Below, piece by piece: positions 13,787 through 14,675 of a stretch of DNA of 14,675 nt (the first letter of the stretch is position 1; every line of letters starts with the position of its first letter). This DNA comes from Anaerohalosphaeraceae bacterium. GTDB taxonomy: Bacteria; Planctomycetota; Phycisphaerae; Sedimentisphaerales; Anaerohalosphaeraceae. Location: the NCBI GenBank assembly GCA_030671565.1, contig DAOVIC010000025.1, positions 1 through 14,675 on the forward strand. Direction: 5' to 3'. The position numbers and the translations under genes are program-made. The notes beneath the pieces were generated by a model. It made no database searches. It saw only the letters and a program-made list of their open reading frames with translations, and was not told the DNA's origin.

Positions 13787-14675
13787 CGCCTTTCCCGACA
13801 GTATTTCTTCAAACTCTCATCCATATTATCGAAACCATACGCAAAAGCCGGCTCAATAACCATCTGGCCGCAGCCTTCCATTACCGCCCGCCCCTCATCG
13901 GAAAGCAAAAGCTCGACCCACGCCTCCGCCGCCGCGCGATTCTTCGCCGCCGCAGGAATTGTGATCGAATAAACCATAGATTCACCCACCCGAACGATCG
14001 CCTCACCGGGCTTTTTACCGCTAACCTCAACCTTCGCCGCGGAATAAACATCATTCATCCCCTCGTCCCCAAGATTCACTTCAACAGGAAGCCGCAAAAC
14101 CTTCAACCCATGCTGCACCGCAACCGAGCGATAGATCATAACATAATCGATCTCACCGCTTTCCAAAAGAGCAAGCAGATCCGTCTCCTTAGGCCGAATA
14201 AACTTATCCTTCGCCCCAAGCTTCGCCGCCAACCCCTCAACCCCGTAATACTTCTCCGCCAGTTGAAAAACCATCAGTGCCCGATACCCGCAAGGGTCGC
14301 TGTCAGGATCGCTCCGGCCAATATCCACTTCGTCATCAAGCAAAACCTCCCACCAGTTATCCGCCCGCATCGCCCCAGCCAGCCGCGACTGACCCGTATA
14401 AGCGATCGACATCTCGTTCGCAGCAAAACAAATATTAAAATTCGCATACTCCGGCATAAGCAAATTCTCAACAACCTTATAATCCGCAGAAGCCAGAATA
14501 TCGCACGCCCTGCCCAACTCGCTGACCTTACGCGCGCAGTGCCGACTCCCTGCCGACTCTGCAAGCACCTTCACGCCGGGATACTTCGCCTCATATATAT
14601 TCGCCAGTTTCCCAAAAGGAACCGAAAGCGACCCGGCATGAAAGATCACAAGCCTGCTGTCGACATCATCGCCAC
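13783..14675 (-). CDS. wtpA: Tungstate/molybdate-binding protein WtpA, 5' end cut by the window
   Basis: The frame is open to the right edge, so the gene start and signal peptide or lipobox are missing. A GTG at 14649 lies inside the mature protein and is not the start. The visible part reads SRLVIFHAGSLSVPF, then SAGSRHCARKVSELG, ILASADY, GRSDPDSDPCGYR, IRPKETDLLALLESG and YRSVAVQHGL. These segments are characteristic of the WtpA oxyanion-binding family (best known from Pyrococcus) rather than classical ModA. It should capture tungstate, and probably molybdate, outside the membrane for WtpBC. Tungstate is used in aldehyde oxidoreductases and some formate dehydrogenases of anaerobes. None of these is in the window. 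Its stop overlaps the wtpB start. Confidence 0.95.
   Translation of the reverse strand, partial: GDDVDSRLVIFHAGSLSVPFGKLANIYEAKYPGVKVLAESAGSRHCARKVSELGRACDILASADYKVVENLLMPEYANFNICFAANEMSIAYTGQSRLAGAMRADNWWEVLLDDEVDIGRSDPDSDPCGYRALMVFQLAEKYYGVEGLAAKLGAKDKFIRPKETDLLALLESGEIDYVMIYRSVAVQHGLKVLRLPVEVNLGDEGMNDVYSAAKVEVSGKKPGEAIVRVGESMVYSITIPAAAKNRAAAEAWVELLLSDEGRAVMEGCGQMVIEPAFAYGFDNMDESLKKYCRERR

Noticed and set aside
14641..14649. GTG at 14649 as the wtpA start
   Set aside because: The open frame continues to the window edge, and homologous proteins have a signal peptide before the FHAGSLS segment. The gene is simply truncated by the window.

Overview
The window looks like a chromosomal segment from an anaerobic or oxygen-sensitive bacterium of moderate GC. 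My best guess is a planctomycete of class Phycisphaerae (Sedimentisphaerales-like). That is an inference from gene content, namely desulfoferrodoxin, flavodiiron protein, rubrerythrin and a tungstate transporter beside unusual signal peptidases. No rRNA or other marker in the window proves it. There is no tRNA, rRNA, CRISPR array, complete insertion sequence or prophage.

Region 1 (1-6428) is read entirely on the minus strand. Its order of transcription is gyrA, holA (DNA polymerase III delta), rubrerythrin, thiol peroxidase Tpx, flavodiiron protein FprA, and the first 22 codons of desulfoferrodoxin at the window edge. The last four genes form an oxygen, peroxide and superoxide reduction block. 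A sigma70-like promoter (6400-6428) with a duplicated 16-bp motif precedes gyrA. A 118-bp nested inverted-repeat element (1944-2061) separates rubrerythrin from tpx.

Region 2 (6566-9874) has a 61-residue unknown protein gene on the plus strand, convergent with two tandem minus-strand genes for atypical type I signal peptidases. Both enzymes keep the Ser/Lys dyad and the GDN...DSR box. Each also has a four-cysteine CxxC...CxxC segment right after the catalytic serine and a beta-rich insertion of about 200 residues between the catalytic boxes. This paralog pair is the most unusual protein content here.

Region 3 (9875-11043) is a divergent regulatory region followed by plus-strand genes for an HU/IHF-type DNA-binding protein and a cold-shock protein. 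The HU gene has a good promoter and a leader of about 165 nt. The leader shows nested complementary arms, and one arm has a second possible pairing partner. A 12-bp motif in this leader recurs in inverted orientation in the upstream region of the neighbouring signal peptidase gene, so both divergent transcripts could carry it in sense. A second set of nested inverted repeats lies between the HU and cold-shock genes. These are the best candidates for undescribed cis-acting RNA.

Region 4 (11044-14675) returns to the minus strand. It holds a promoter-equipped gene for a low-complexity protein of unknown function, then wtpA-wtpB-wtpC, a tungstate/molybdate ABC importer with overlapping genes. wtpA is cut by the right window edge.

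The parts fit an anaerobe that imports tungstate or molybdate for oxidoreductases and removes oxygen and reactive oxygen species with non-haem iron enzymes. Several start codons were revised from ribosome-binding-site position: rubrerythrin and the downstream signal peptidase start at internal ATGs, the upstream signal peptidase at TTG, and wtpC at GTG.
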